Assembly: GCA_036841525.1 (NCBI GenBank)
Contig: DAITVZ010000001.1
Location: 208,462 to 272,461, forward strand
Reading direction: 5' to 3'
Length of the DNA: 64,000 nt
Source: JAAYEA01 sp012689325
GTDB taxonomy: Bacteria; Chloroflexota; Anaerolineae; JAAYEA01
Position numbers and translations under genes: made by a program. Positions within the stretch are counted from its first letter, which is position 1; every line of letters starts with the position of its first letter. This document shows, in pieces, positions 17,383 through 26,521 of the stretch. The notes beneath the pieces are model-generated. The model searched no databases, was not told the origin of the DNA, and saw nothing but the letters and a program-made list of their open reading frames with translations.

Positions 17383-18657
17383 TCACGCGGGCACACGCAG
17401 ATCAGCCAGCCACTCGGGGGTGACGCGCTTGCCCAACAAGAAGAACTTGCGCTCGGGGTGCCACAGCACATTGTTGCCCCCGCGGGTGGTAAAGCTGGGG
17501 TAGACGCCGATGTCGATCCCTTGCCGCGGCCCCAGCTTGACGCCGTCGTTGTCCATAAAGACCTTGGACTCGCTGAACCAGATCGGCTGCTCGGCCCCCG
17601 GCCGGAACTCGCCCAGGGCGGCCGAGGAGGGCCGGCGGTGCACGTAGCTATCCTCGGGCTCGCAGCCGTTGACGCGGCCGCTGTTGTCGTTGTGAAACAG
17701 GATGTATCGCCCATCCGCCATCTGGTAGATGGGGGTGCAGCAGATGGGCGCCATCACGGGCAGCCCGTGGTCGCGGCGCAAGAGCGGGCGCGGGCTGCAC
17801 CAGGTGTAGCCGTCGTCGCTGGACAGGCTATACCAGATGTAGCCGCTGATCGTGCGCATCACGCAAAAGAGCCGCTCGTCAGGGAGGCGCACCAGGCTTG
17901 GCTCTTGGGCCACGCTCAACAGCGGGTCGCTATAGTGGGGGACGCGCAGCGCCTGGTCGCCCCAGGCCGACCAGGTGATCTCGATCTGGCCTGGCTCGGG
18001 GTTGTCGTCGATGTTCTCGAAGCGCATGAACTCGACGACGCTCTCCGCGGCCCAGCTCCGCTTGTGCGGCACGCGGCGCACCGCCACGCTCAGCCACCGG
18101 GAAAAGCCGGTAAACCAGCGGCCCTGCAGGTCGCGGATCGGCCGCTGCCAGACGATCCAGTTCGAGCCGACGCGCGGATCCCAGTGGTCGTGCGGGCTGC
18201 GCTTCATCGGGATGGTGGCCGGCTTGGACCAGGTCGCGCCCATGTCGTCGCTGTAGAGGCAGTCCATCGTGCCGGTGAACTGGTCGGCCACGTCGATGGG
18301 GCCCTGGTATTGGTTATAGATTACATAGATGCGTCCCGACTTGGAGAACACCGGAAACCCCCAACTGGCGATCCGGCCATCACCGACCCAGCGGGGGCCC
18401 ACCAGGCGCTTGGGTGGGGCCCAGGTTTGGCCATCGTCATCGGAGCGGGAAAACATGATCCGGTGATCCCCCGCCCCCTCCCTGGTGCTCTGGGTCCAGA
18501 CCGCCATAAAGGACCCGTCGGGGGCGTCAAAGACCAAAAAGTGCTCGTTGCCGGTATCGAACGTGGACCCGTCGATGCTGCCGGGCCGATAAACCACATA
18601 GTCCGGCTTGCTGCGCTGCATCTCTTTTTCCAGGATCGCCCTGACGTCTTCTTGCAT
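17383..18657 (-). CDS. BNR-repeat sialidase-superfamily protein
   Basis: This 424-residue cytoplasmic (no signal peptide) BNR propeller has Asp boxes (SRSDDDGQTWAPP, SDDMGATWSKP, SSDDGYTWCSP). It is clearly related to the protein at 19.8 kb: both share the segments NEHFLVFD/E, LRVPH, QEPSLVRLPDERLFCVMRT and the ending FFLLGKR. The ATG at 18657 follows GGGGAGG. It stands between two URO-D-fold genes. It could be a glycoside hydrolase on a terminal sugar, or a non-catalytic propeller; no proof of sialidase activity is visible. Confidence 0.82.
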   Translation of the reverse strand: MQEDVRAILEKEMQRSKPDYVVYRPGSIDGSTFDTGNEHFLVFDAPDGSFMAVWTQSTREGAGDHRIMFSRSDDDGQTWAPPKRLVGPRWVGDGRIASWGFPVFSKSGRIYVIYNQYQGPIDVADQFTGTMDCLYSDDMGATWSKPATIPMKRSPHDHWDPRVGSNWIVWQRPIRDLQGRWFTGFSRWLSVAVRRVPHKRSWAAESVVEFMRFENIDDNPEPGQIEITWSAWGDQALRVPHYSDPLLSVAQEPSLVRLPDERLFCVMRTISGYIWYSLSSDDGYTWCSPRPLLRRDHGLPVMAPICCTPIYQMADGRYILFHNDNSGRVNGCEPEDSYVHRRPSSAALGEFRPGAEQPIWFSESKVFMDNDGVKLGPRQGIDIGVYPSFTTRGGNNVLWHPERKFFLLGKRVTPEWLADLRVPA

Positions 18658-18747
18658 GATCTTCGCCTCCCCTGAGAAATAGTACCCGGATGCCACGGAT
18701 TTCGCGGATTAGGACATCAGATCAGAAATCGGGATCCCCATCTTGTT

Positions 18748-19785
18748 TCATCCGCCGTCTTGGCCTTCCAGCGGCTCGCGCAGCGCCTCCACGTAGGCGT
18801 AGAGGTTCTCCATCGGCGTATCGGGCAGGATGGCGTTGCCCGCCGCCAGGATGAGGCCGCCTTCGGGCCGGTTGAAGGTGCGGATGCGCTCGCGCACGTG
18901 GGCGCGAACCTCGGCCGGGGTGCCGGAGGGGATGATGTGCTGCACGTCCATGCCGATCCAGAAGGCGATGCGCCCCCCATACTGCTTGGCAATCGCCAAG
19001 TCATCCATCGTCCCCACCTGGATCGGATGCACGGCGTCCACCCCGCAGGCGATGAGGTCATCCATCAACTTGGTCACGTTGCCGCAGGTGTGCAGCCAAA
19101 AGTCGAGCCCGTTCCGGTGCAGCGTATCCGCCAGCGCCTCATAGTATGGCGCGTACAGCGAGCGAAAGGTCTCCGGCCGCATGAACAGGCTGAGCTGCTG
19201 CCCCAGGTCGTCGCCGCCCCAGACGCCGTCCGCGCCCGCCTCGGCTGCGCGCCGGGCCCACACGCGGTAGAGGTCGAGCAGCCGATCCATCACCACTCGG
19301 AGCTCGTCCACGGCGTCATAAAAGTCGTACATCAGCGGCTGGATGCCGCGGATGTAGGCCAGCCGCTGGTGGAAATAGTGCCCCCAGCTCACCAGGATGT
19401 AGCGGTCGGGATGGGCCTGCCGGGCGGACCGCACCCCGTTGGCCGCGTTGGGCCGCTCGGCGGTGGGGAACTCGGCGAGAAAGCGGTCGAGCTCGGACCA
19501 GTCGTCGATGACCGGGTAGGCGAACGATGGGATCTCGTCCGGCTTGACCTTGTCCCCAAAGGCATAGCGGTAGGTCGGGTCGTCCGCGGGCGCCTGCCAA
19601 TAGTCGATGGTCATGCCGGTGTTGATCGTGTCATCGGGATAGTGGTCGAGCAGCGCGCGAAAGGCGTCGCCGTGCGCCTCCAAGGTGGCCGGGTTGTGCC
19701 AGAGCGAATAGGCCAGCGGAGGCCGCGGCGGCCGGCCGAAATGGATCGCGGCGCGGACCTGCTCTCGGGTCAGTGGTTCCCTCAT
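18748..19785 (-). CDS. URO-D-fold protein with H-x-C zinc motif (methyltransferase-like)
   Basis: This 345-residue protein of the URO-D superfamily has the clearest methyltransferase signature in the window. FWLHTCGNVTKLMDDL holds the H-x-C zinc-ligand motif of corrinoid-dependent methyltransferases of the MtaA/CmuA type, and a GNAIL segment lies near the C-terminus. The start REPLTREQVRAAIHFGRP-PRPP is the family's typical N-terminus. No corrinoid-binding protein or reactivase gene is seen in the window. Zinc-dependent methyl transfer is possible but unproven. A 90-base gap follows before the BNR gene. Confidence 0.75.
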   Translation of the reverse strand: MREPLTREQVRAAIHFGRPPRPPLAYSLWHNPATLEAHGDAFRALLDHYPDDTINTGMTIDYWQAPADDPTYRYAFGDKVKPDEIPSFAYPVIDDWSELDRFLAEFPTAERPNAANGVRSARQAHPDRYILVSWGHYFHQRLAYIRGIQPLMYDFYDAVDELRVVMDRLLDLYRVWARRAAEAGADGVWGGDDLGQQLSLFMRPETFRSLYAPYYEALADTLHRNGLDFWLHTCGNVTKLMDDLIACGVDAVHPIQVGTMDDLAIAKQYGGRIAFWIGMDVQHIIPSGTPAEVRAHVRERIRTFNRPEGGLILAAGNAILPDTPMENLYAYVEALREPLEGQDGG

Positions 19786-19807
19786 CAGTCGTCGTCTCCC
19801 TCGTCCA

Positions 19808-21115
19808 TCAGCGGGTGGGCACGGTCAGGCCGGCCAGCAGGTCCGCGGTGATCCGTTTGCCCAGCAAAAAGAACTTGGAGTCGGGGTACCACAGCACATC
19901 GTTGCCGTGGCGGTTCGTGAAACTGGCATACAGGCTCAGGCTGCCGCTCTTGGGGTCGTTCAACGGGCGCTTGACGCCATCGACGCCCACGCCGCCCGTG
20001 GCCATGAACAGCCTGGGCTCGCTGAACCAGACCGGCTGGTCGGCCTCCGGGCGGAACTCGCCCACGCTGACGTACAGCGGCTCGCGCGGCTTGGCGTCGT
20101 TCTCCCCGCCGGCCACCGGCCCGCCCCGGTTGTTGTGATAAAAGAGCACGTAGCGGCCATCGGAGAGTGGGTAGATCGGATCGGAGGCCACCGGGTTGAG
20201 CAGCACCCGGCCGCAGTCCTTGTGCAGCAAGGGGCGCGGGCTGCACCACGTCTCGCCATCGTCGGACGACTGGCTCCACCACATGTACCCCGTGCAGGTG
20301 CGCATCACGCAAAAGAGCCGCTGGTCCGGGAGGCGCACCAGGCTGGGCTCCTGGGTCACGCTGAGCAGGGGATAGTCACGGTGCGGCACGCGCAGCGCCT
20401 GCTCTCCCCAGGCGGAATAGCGGACCTGGAGGTCGCGCGGCTCGGGGTCGCGATCCACGTTGACAAAGCGCATGAACTCGACCACCGACTCGATCTCGGG
20501 CCATTGCGACACTTGCTTGAGGGTGGCGACGGCCCGGTTGACCCAGTGCGAATAGCCCACGAAATAGCCGCCGGAGAGGTCGCGCATCGGCTTTTGCCAG
20601 ACGATCCACTCGGGCGGGATCTTGCCCTCGGGGTCGTCGTAGGGGCTCTTGGGCATGGGGATCTCTTGCGGCGGCGACCAGGTCCGGCCGCCATCGTCGC
20701 TGTAGAACCCGCCCATCGTGCCGGTGTGAAACTTGATCCAGCCCTGGATGCCGTGGTGCCGGTTATAGACCACATAGATGCGCCCCGATCGGGAGACCAG
20801 CGGGAAGGCCCAACTGGTCATGTGCGCCGGATCGTCGCGGCCGCTGGGCCCGGCGATGCGCCTGGGCGGCGACCAGGTCACGCCAGCGTCTTCGGAGCGC
20901 GCGAACATGGTCCGGTTGATGTTCCCCAGCCCCGGCGCCTGCCAGGATTGGGTCCAGATGGCCATCAGCACCTCGCCGGGACCCTCGAACACCAAAAAGT
21001 GCTCGTTGGTCCTGTCCTCGGCCTGGTCGTCCCAACTGCTGGGGATGTACGTGATATAGTCGGGATGGGTGCGCCGCGCCTCTCGCGCTAAAATCTGCTG
21101 TACGCTATCGCTCAT
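19808..21115 (-). CDS. BNR-repeat sialidase-superfamily protein
   Basis: This 435-residue BNR propeller is paralogous to the 17.4-kb protein over its full length. Asp boxes include ARSEDAGVTWSPP, YSDDGGRTWSPP and SSDDGETWCSP. No signal peptide is visible. Conserved catalytic-looking text is shared with its paralogue (GRIYVVYN, QEPSLVRLPDQRLFCVMRT, DGRYVLFYHNN). It lies 22 bases upstream of the URO-D-fold gene and 21 bases after the glycosidase-like gene, in one operon. Likely an exo-acting glycan enzyme or sugar-recognition propeller; substrate unknown. Confidence 0.82.
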   Translation of the reverse strand: MSDSVQQILAREARRTHPDYITYIPSSWDDQAEDRTNEHFLVFEGPGEVLMAIWTQSWQAPGLGNINRTMFARSEDAGVTWSPPRRIAGPSGRDDPAHMTSWAFPLVSRSGRIYVVYNRHHGIQGWIKFHTGTMGGFYSDDGGRTWSPPQEIPMPKSPYDDPEGKIPPEWIVWQKPMRDLSGGYFVGYSHWVNRAVATLKQVSQWPEIESVVEFMRFVNVDRDPEPRDLQVRYSAWGEQALRVPHRDYPLLSVTQEPSLVRLPDQRLFCVMRTCTGYMWWSQSSDDGETWCSPRPLLHKDCGRVLLNPVASDPIYPLSDGRYVLFYHNNRGGPVAGGENDAKPREPLYVSVGEFRPEADQPVWFSEPRLFMATGGVGVDGVKRPLNDPKSGSLSLYASFTNRHGNDVLWYPDSKFFLLGKRITADLLAGLTVPTR

Positions 21116-21136
21116 GCTCTCCTCCGATTCCGTAGG

Positions 21137-22150
21137 CTAATCGAGCCAGCTTGCCAGCTCTTCTCGCGTGTCGATGAACCGGCCCACCGGCTGCTCCTGG
21201 GACCAGTCGACCACGCCGAAGCGGATCGGGCCGGTGCAGGCCAAGAGCGACCGGGCGCCGCGCTCCCGGACCACCTCGACGGTGTAGGCGTTCGGCCAGA
21301 ACTCGCGCCCCTGCGCCAGGTCAAAGGCGTCCAGGCGGGCGCTCTCCATGATCCAGTTACGCACCGGGGACCAGGCCATGTGCGCCTGCACCAGCAGGTA
21401 CCACCGGCCGTTCTTGGACAAGAGGTGGCTCGATTCCAACTGCCCCTGGGGGCGCCCCCGGCCAAACGGGTTCTCGCGCGAGGTGACGACCTGGTAGCCA
21501 TCCGTGGGGCCCTGGAGGATCGGCCCGTGGTCCTCCCAGGCGACCAGGTCGCTAGAGCTGGCCAGCGCGACGCAGGAAGCCCCTTCCCGCGTGTTGGCGG
21601 TGTAGGTCATCCAGACCCGGTGGTCGTGGGCCAGCAGGTGCGGATCGCGGCAACTGGCGATGCCATCCTCGCGCCAAAAGGCCCAGGGACGGTCCTTGGC
21701 CGGGGAGAGGGGGTTGCGGTCGAGCCGCTTCCAGTCGAACAGGTCATCGCTCACGGCCAGCCCGATGTCCTGCGACATGCAGCGGTTCACGCCGGTGTAG
21801 GCCATGACATAGCGGCCCTGATGCCGCAGCACAAAGGGCGCCCAGACGTGCGCCCCCTCCCACGTGCCGGGGCGGATGAGCAGCACCGGATCGTGGACCT
21901 CCCAGGTGGCCAAGTCCGCCGTGGAGGCATGGCCGAAATAGATCTCGTTGCCGGGGAAAAAGGGCGTCCCCTCTTGCAGGCGCCGCTCGATGTAGAAAAA
22001 GTGATAGCGCCCCCCGCCCTGGATGACGCAGAAATCCGCGGGCATCCCGCTCACCGGCCGGAACCCCTGGTTGATGATGTCGATGGTGGGGTGCTGATAG
22101 AGCTCCTGCCGCCGCAGGGCCAGCTCGGTCTCGAACTCGATCGAATTCAC
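21137..22150 (-). CDS. Five-bladed-propeller glycoside hydrolase-like protein
   Basis: This 337-residue protein has the five-bladed beta-propeller style of families GH32/43/68/130. Features are an early aspartate region (DFCVIQGGGRYHFFYIE), HVWAPFVLRHQGRYVMAYTG, the central CRDPHLLAHDHRVWMTYTA (R-D-P as in GH43/GH117-like enzymes) and a late glutamate (QLESSHLL). These match a retaining or inverting exo-glycosidase fold, but the family cannot be fixed by eye. No signal peptide is visible, so it acts on imported oligosaccharides. A 56-base gap precedes it after the ABC ATPase gene. Confidence 0.75.
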   Translation of the reverse strand: MNSIEFETELALRRQELYQHPTIDIINQGFRPVSGMPADFCVIQGGGRYHFFYIERRLQEGTPFFPGNEIYFGHASTADLATWEVHDPVLLIRPGTWEGAHVWAPFVLRHQGRYVMAYTGVNRCMSQDIGLAVSDDLFDWKRLDRNPLSPAKDRPWAFWREDGIASCRDPHLLAHDHRVWMTYTANTREGASCVALASSSDLVAWEDHGPILQGPTDGYQVVTSRENPFGRGRPQGQLESSHLLSKNGRWYLLVQAHMAWSPVRNWIMESARLDAFDLAQGREFWPNAYTVEVVRERGARSLLACTGPIRFGVVDWSQEQPVGRFIDTREELASWLD

Positions 22151-22206
22151 GCGAATCCTCCTGACAGCCCTATAGCGCCCGCCTTGGTGGATGGACTATG
22201 GTCGCG

Positions 22207-23241
22207 CTAGATGCTGCCTTGCAGCGGCAATTCGCGCGCAAAGTGGCAGCGGGAAAAGTGCTGCGGCTCGGTCTCCAGCCAGGGCGGCGCCTCCACCTGG
22301 CAGATCGCTTGGGCATACCGGCACCGCGGATGAAAGTAGCAGCCGGGCGGCGGATTGGCCGGGTCGGGCAGCTCGCCCTCCAGCCCTTGCTCGGGCAGCG
22401 GGCGGTCAGGGTCGGGGATCGGGATGGCCGAGAGCAGGGCCTCCGTATAGGGATGCCTGGGGTTGCGAAAGAGGTCGTCGGTCCGAGCCCGCTCCATCAG
22501 CTTGCCCACATACATCACGGCCACATCATCGCAGATGTGCTGGATCACCCGCAGGTTGTGGGCGATAAAGAGGTAGGTCAGGTTGAGCTGCGCCTGCAGG
22601 TCGCTGAGGAGGTTCAGGATTTGGGCCTGCACCGAGACATCGAGGGCGGAGACCGGCTCGTCGCAGACGATCAGCGCCGGGTTGAGCGCGAGCGCCCGGG
22701 CGATGCCGACGCGCTGGCGCTGCCCGCCGCTAAAGGCGTGGGGGTAGCGCTTCATGTGGCGGTAATCGAGGCCCACCGCCTCCAGCAGGTCGCGCACCCG
22801 TTGATCGAGCGCCGCGTCTCGGGTCGCCCCATTGAGGCGCAGCGGCTCGCTCACGATGTCGTACACGGTCTTGCGCGGGTCCAGGCTGGAATAGGGGTCC
22901 TGAAAGATCATCTGCATGTGCGGACGGACCTGGCGCAGCTCCTTGGCCTCCAGTTCGTTGAGGCGGTACTCCTGGTCGCCAGGCCGAAAGATGATCTCTC
23001 CCTCGGTCAGGTCGTAAGCGCGGAGCACGCAGTGGGCCAGCGTCGTCTTGCCCGAGCCCGACTCGCCCACCAATCCCATCGTCTTGCCGCGATAGACGCT
23101 GAGGCTGACGTCGTCCACCGCCCGCACATAGCCAACGACCCGGCGGAGCAACCCCTTTTCGATGGGAAAGTACTTTTTCAGGTTTGTGATCTCGAGCAAT
23201 GGTTTCTGCTGTTCGTGGCCGGATGGTCTTTCGTTTGTCAT
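22207..23241 (-). CDS. Oligopeptide-type ABC transporter ATPase, F subunit
   Basis: This 344-residue cytoplasmic ATPase powers import. The Walker A motif GESGSGKTT is at residues 59-67. The signature SGGQRQRVGIARAL and the Walker B region LIVCDEPVSALD follow, as does the oligo_HPY C-terminal extension with cysteines (CYFHPRCRYAQAICQ). It pairs with the D subunit, whose stop overlaps this ATG by 4 bases (ATGA at 23238-23241). With the B and C permeases it forms a complete transporter. These ATPases may also serve the plus-strand permeases at 7.5-9.6 kb. Confidence 0.94.
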   Translation of the reverse strand: MTNERPSGHEQQKPLLEITNLKKYFPIEKGLLRRVVGYVRAVDDVSLSVYRGKTMGLVGESGSGKTTLAHCVLRAYDLTEGEIIFRPGDQEYRLNELEAKELRQVRPHMQMIFQDPYSSLDPRKTVYDIVSEPLRLNGATRDAALDQRVRDLLEAVGLDYRHMKRYPHAFSGGQRQRVGIARALALNPALIVCDEPVSALDVSVQAQILNLLSDLQAQLNLTYLFIAHNLRVIQHICDDVAVMYVGKLMERARTDDLFRNPRHPYTEALLSAIPIPDPDRPLPEQGLEGELPDPANPPPGCYFHPRCRYAQAICQVEAPPWLETEPQHFSRCHFARELPLQGSI

Positions 23242-24278
23242 GATCTCGCCTCGTAGAGGACACAAGCGACCTGGTGCCCCGGTTCCACTTCCACGGACGC
23301 GGGCATGGAGCCTCCGCAGAGGGCTGGGTCAAAGCGATCGCACCTGCCGCGGAACGGACACTCGTCCGGCGGGTCGATGGGCACGCCCACTGAGCCACGG
23401 ATCGACTGGAGCCGATCGCCGCGCCGGTAGCCAAAGCCGGGGATGGACTGCAGGAGCGCGACGGTGTACGGGTGTTGGGGATTCTTGAGGACCTGTCTCA
23501 CCGTGCCGAACTCGACGATCTTGCCCCGGTACATCACGGCGACATCGTTGGCGAGGTTGGCGACCGCGCCGAGGTTATGCGAGATAAAGAGCACCGCCGC
23601 GCCCGTCTCCGCCTGCAATCGGCGGATCAGGCGCAGGATCTGCGCCTGGATGGTGACGTCCAGCGCGGTGGTCGGCTCGTCGGCGATCAACATGCGGGGG
23701 CGATTCATCATCGCCATGGCGATCATGGCGCGCTGGCGCATGCCGCCCGAGAGCTGGAACGTGTATTCGTCCACGCGCCGGTCCGCGGCGGGGATGCCCA
23801 CCAGGTCCAGTAGCTCGACCGCCCTCGCCCGCGCCTCGGCCTCGTCCAGCTTGCCGTGGACAAAGTAGGCTTCCATCAACTGGTTGCCCACGGTATGCAC
23901 GGGGGAAAAGGCGGTCATGGGCTCCTGGAAGATCATAGCGATCTCGTTGCCGCGGATCGCGCGCATCTCTTCGCTTTCAGGATCCAGGCCGCCGATATCC
24001 ACCGTCTGGCCGTCCCTGTGCCACAGCATCTCGCCCTGGACGACGCCCGGCTTGGGCACGATCTGCAGGATGGACTGGGCGGTGACCGACTTGCCGCAGC
24101 CCGATTCGCCGACCATGCCGAGAACGCGGTTGCGGTAGACGTTGAAAGAGATGCCGTCCACGGCCTTGAGCATCCCCTCATCCAGTCGGAAATACGTGCG
24201 CAGGTCGCGCACCTGGAGCAAGAGGTCGGATTCCGTCACGGGCGCTTGATCGTGACGCACTTGGGGTTGTGGTATCAT
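23238..24278 (-). CDS. Oligopeptide-type ABC transporter ATPase, D subunit
   Basis: This 346-residue ATPase has Walker A GESGCGKS at residues 58-65, signature LSGGMRQRAMIAMAM and Walker B MLIADEPTTALD. The C-terminal oligo_HPY region is cysteine-rich (CPFRGRCDRFDPALC), the type that can bind an iron-sulfur cluster in DppD-like proteins. The start lies 9 bases after the C-permease stop and is preceded by GGGGAG. It works as a heterodimer with the next gene's product. Confidence 0.94.
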   Translation of the reverse strand: MIPQPQVRHDQAPVTESDLLLQVRDLRTYFRLDEGMLKAVDGISFNVYRNRVLGMVGESGCGKSVTAQSILQIVPKPGVVQGEMLWHRDGQTVDIGGLDPESEEMRAIRGNEIAMIFQEPMTAFSPVHTVGNQLMEAYFVHGKLDEAEARARAVELLDLVGIPAADRRVDEYTFQLSGGMRQRAMIAMAMMNRPRMLIADEPTTALDVTIQAQILRLIRRLQAETGAAVLFISHNLGAVANLANDVAVMYRGKIVEFGTVRQVLKNPQHPYTVALLQSIPGFGYRRGDRLQSIRGSVGVPIDPPDECPFRGRCDRFDPALCGGSMPASVEVEPGHQVACVLYEARS

Positions 24279-24287
24279 GGCGCTCCC

Positions 24288-25433
24288 CTACTTGTACGGG
24301 TCGGCGGCATCGCGAAGGCCGTCGCCGACAAAGTTAAAGACGAAAATCGTCACAATGACCACGATCGCCGGGGCCAGCATCCAGGGCCGGAGGACGATGT
24401 TCTGGACGTTCTGCGCGGCGCGCAAGAGCACGCCCCAGCTCACCGCCGGCGGGCGCATGCCCAGGCCGAGAAAGCTGAGCGCGGTCTCGGCGAGGATCGT
24501 GTTGGGGATGGCGATTGTCACCTGGACGATGAGGTAACTCAGCATGCCGGGCAACAGGTGATCGATGATCAGGCGCATGTCGCTGGCGCCGGCCAATTGC
24601 GCCGCCTTGACATAGTCCATCGTGCGCAGTTGCAGCAGCAGGCTGCGCACGACGCGCGCCAGGCCCACCCAGGTCAGCAGGCTGATGATGATGGTGGTCA
24701 TAAAGTAGACTCGGACAACCGGCCAGTCCAGCGGGATGATCGAGGCCAGAAGCATCCACAGCGGAAGGTTGGGGATCGAGCCGATGAACTCGATTGCCCG
24801 CGAGATGATCAGGTCGGCCCAGGAGCCATAGTAGCCGGCGATGCCGCCAAAGAAGCTGCCCAAGACCAGGCTGATCGCGACGCCGACCACGCCGACGGAG
24901 AGGCTGATCCGGCTGCCGGCGAGGATGCGCGAGAAGAGGTCGCGGCCCAGTTCGTCGGTGCCGACGAGCAGGACCTTGCCCTCGCCTGCGCCGAAAAAGT
25001 GGCGGTCGGTCTCGAACAGGCCCCAGAGCTTGTAGGGCTCGGCGTGAACAAAGAACCGAATGGGGTAGGTGACGTCCTTGTCCTCGACCGGGACGCGCTT
25101 AAAGGTCTCCATATCCACGACCTGCTCGATGCCATAGACAAAGGGGCCAACGAACTTGCCTTCTTCATTCCGGAAATGGATGCGCGTGGGCCGCATATTG
25201 ATCAGCCCCTGCTCCGAGATGGGCCCATAGGGAGCCCAGAACTCGAAGGTCACGGCGATGGCATACAAAAAGATGAGGACGACGCCCGAGGCCAGCGCCA
25301 GCTTGTGCTTGCGAAACTTGCGCCACATCAGCTCCCACTGCGACGCGGCAAAGAACCGCTCCTCGGCGGTCAGCTCGTCCTTTTTGCGCCGGGCCAGGGT
25401 TGGGGATGGAGAGGACTTACGCTCGTCGCTCAC
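24288..25433 (-). CDS. ABC transporter permease, DppC/OppC type
   Basis: This 381-residue C-type permease has a first helix near residues 42-62 and the same long extracytoplasmic insertion as the plus-strand paralogue (INMRPTRIHFRNEEGKFVGP, YPIRFFVHAEPYKLWGLFE). The coupling segment is RTMDYVKAAQLAGASDM, followed by AETALSFLGLGMRPPAVSWG. The GTG start overlaps the B-permease stop by one base (TAGTG), which suggests coupled translation. Confidence 0.93.
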   Translation of the reverse strand: MSDERKSSPSPTLARRKKDELTAEERFFAASQWELMWRKFRKHKLALASGVVLIFLYAIAVTFEFWAPYGPISEQGLINMRPTRIHFRNEEGKFVGPFVYGIEQVVDMETFKRVPVEDKDVTYPIRFFVHAEPYKLWGLFETDRHFFGAGEGKVLLVGTDELGRDLFSRILAGSRISLSVGVVGVAISLVLGSFFGGIAGYYGSWADLIISRAIEFIGSIPNLPLWMLLASIIPLDWPVVRVYFMTTIIISLLTWVGLARVVRSLLLQLRTMDYVKAAQLAGASDMRLIIDHLLPGMLSYLIVQVTIAIPNTILAETALSFLGLGMRPPAVSWGVLLRAAQNVQNIVLRPWMLAPAIVVIVTIFVFNFVGDGLRDAADPYK

Positions 25434-26425
25434 TAGTGTGCTCCTCTCTCAAAGCGGATGCGCGGATCGAGCACCGCCAGCAGCACATCGGAGACGACGG
25501 TGCCAAAGACGGCCAGCAGCGATTGGATCAACAGGATGCTGCTCGACAGCGCAATGTCCTCGTTGGTCAGGGCCGTGTTCAAGAGCGGCCCCAGTACCGG
25601 AAGGTTGAGCACGATCGCGATGACCACCTGCCCGGATAGGAGGTAGGGAAAGATGTGGCCGATGCTGGCGATGATCGGGTTCAGGGCCAACCGCACCGGG
25701 TACTTGAGCAAGAGCTTGCGCATGGGCACGCCCTTGGCCCGGGCGGTCATCACATACTGCTTGCTCAGCTCGTCGAGCAGGGTGGCGCGCATGGTGCGGA
25801 TCAAGCCGCCGGTGCTGCCGACGGCGACCACAAACAGCGGCACCCAGAGGTGGTTGATCAGGTCCTGGAGCCGAGCCCAGCTCCACGGGGCGCTCTTGTA
25901 CTCGACCGAGAAAAAGCCGCCGATGCTGAGGCCGAACCACTTGTAGAAAAGATAGAGCAAGATGATGCCGATCAGGAACCCGGGCACGGACATCCCGATA
26001 AAGCTGATGCTGTTGGCGATATAGTCGCCCGCGGAATATTGGTGCGTGGCGCTATAGATGCCAACGGGAATGCCGATGGCGTAGGTGATGATCAGGCCGG
26101 CAACGGCGAGGGCCACGGTCTGTGGCAGGCGCTCGGCGATCAGGTCGTTGACCCTTCGTCCGCTGGTGGAGCGGCCCAGGTCGCCGACCAGAAAGCCTCG
26201 GATCCACTGATAGTAGCGGACGAGGATGGGACGATCGAGCCCATACTGGGCGCGGAGGGTCTCGATCTCTTCGCGGGTTACCACGTCTCCCTGGGTCTGC
26301 CGAAGCCGCACCTGGCGGTCCACGGCGTCGCCCGGGGGGATCTGGACGATGGCAAAGATCGTATAGCTGAGCACGAGGACGGTGATGAGGGTCGTCCCAA
26401 GCCTGCGTATGAGGTAATTGATCAT
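25433..26425 (-). CDS. ABC transporter permease, DppB/OppB type
   Basis: This 330-residue B-type permease has a first helix at residues 9-29. The class-typical segment IPPGDAVDRQVRLRQTQGD and the coupling region RATLLDELSKQYVMTARAKG are present, with five or six helices in all. It pairs with the C permease that follows. A perfect 12-bp hairpin (26479-26506) separates it from the solute-binding-protein gene upstream. Confidence 0.93.
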   Translation of the reverse strand: MINYLIRRLGTTLITVLVLSYTIFAIVQIPPGDAVDRQVRLRQTQGDVVTREEIETLRAQYGLDRPILVRYYQWIRGFLVGDLGRSTSGRRVNDLIAERLPQTVALAVAGLIITYAIGIPVGIYSATHQYSAGDYIANSISFIGMSVPGFLIGIILLYLFYKWFGLSIGGFFSVEYKSAPWSWARLQDLINHLWVPLFVVAVGSTGGLIRTMRATLLDELSKQYVMTARAKGVPMRKLLLKYPVRLALNPIIASIGHIFPYLLSGQVVIAIVLNLPVLGPLLNTALTNEDIALSSSILLIQSLLAVFGTVVSDVLLAVLDPRIRFERGAH

Positions 26426-26478
26426 CTATCAGACTCCTGTCCTTGGCGCCCGTACGCGGGCTGTGCCGCCCAGAGGGG

Positions 26479-26506
26479 GCGGAGGGGGGTGTGGACCCCC
26501 CTCCGC
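26479..26506 (-). promoter_or_regulatory. Intercistronic stem-loop after the solute-binding gene
   Basis: A perfect 12-bp stem, GCGGAGGGGGGT (26479-26490) with ACCCCCCTCCGC (26495-26506), closes a GTGG loop. No T-tract follows. It lies 15 bases after the solute-binding-protein stop and 53 bases before the permease start, in the same relative place as the stem-loops after the other solute-binding genes. Confidence 0.8.
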
Positions 26507-26521
26507 GCCAGGTCGCCCGCG

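Noticed and set aside
16344..17714. Longer start for the URO-D-fold gene
   Set aside because: The extra 119 codons overlap the 3' end of the BNR gene in another frame and carry no family text.
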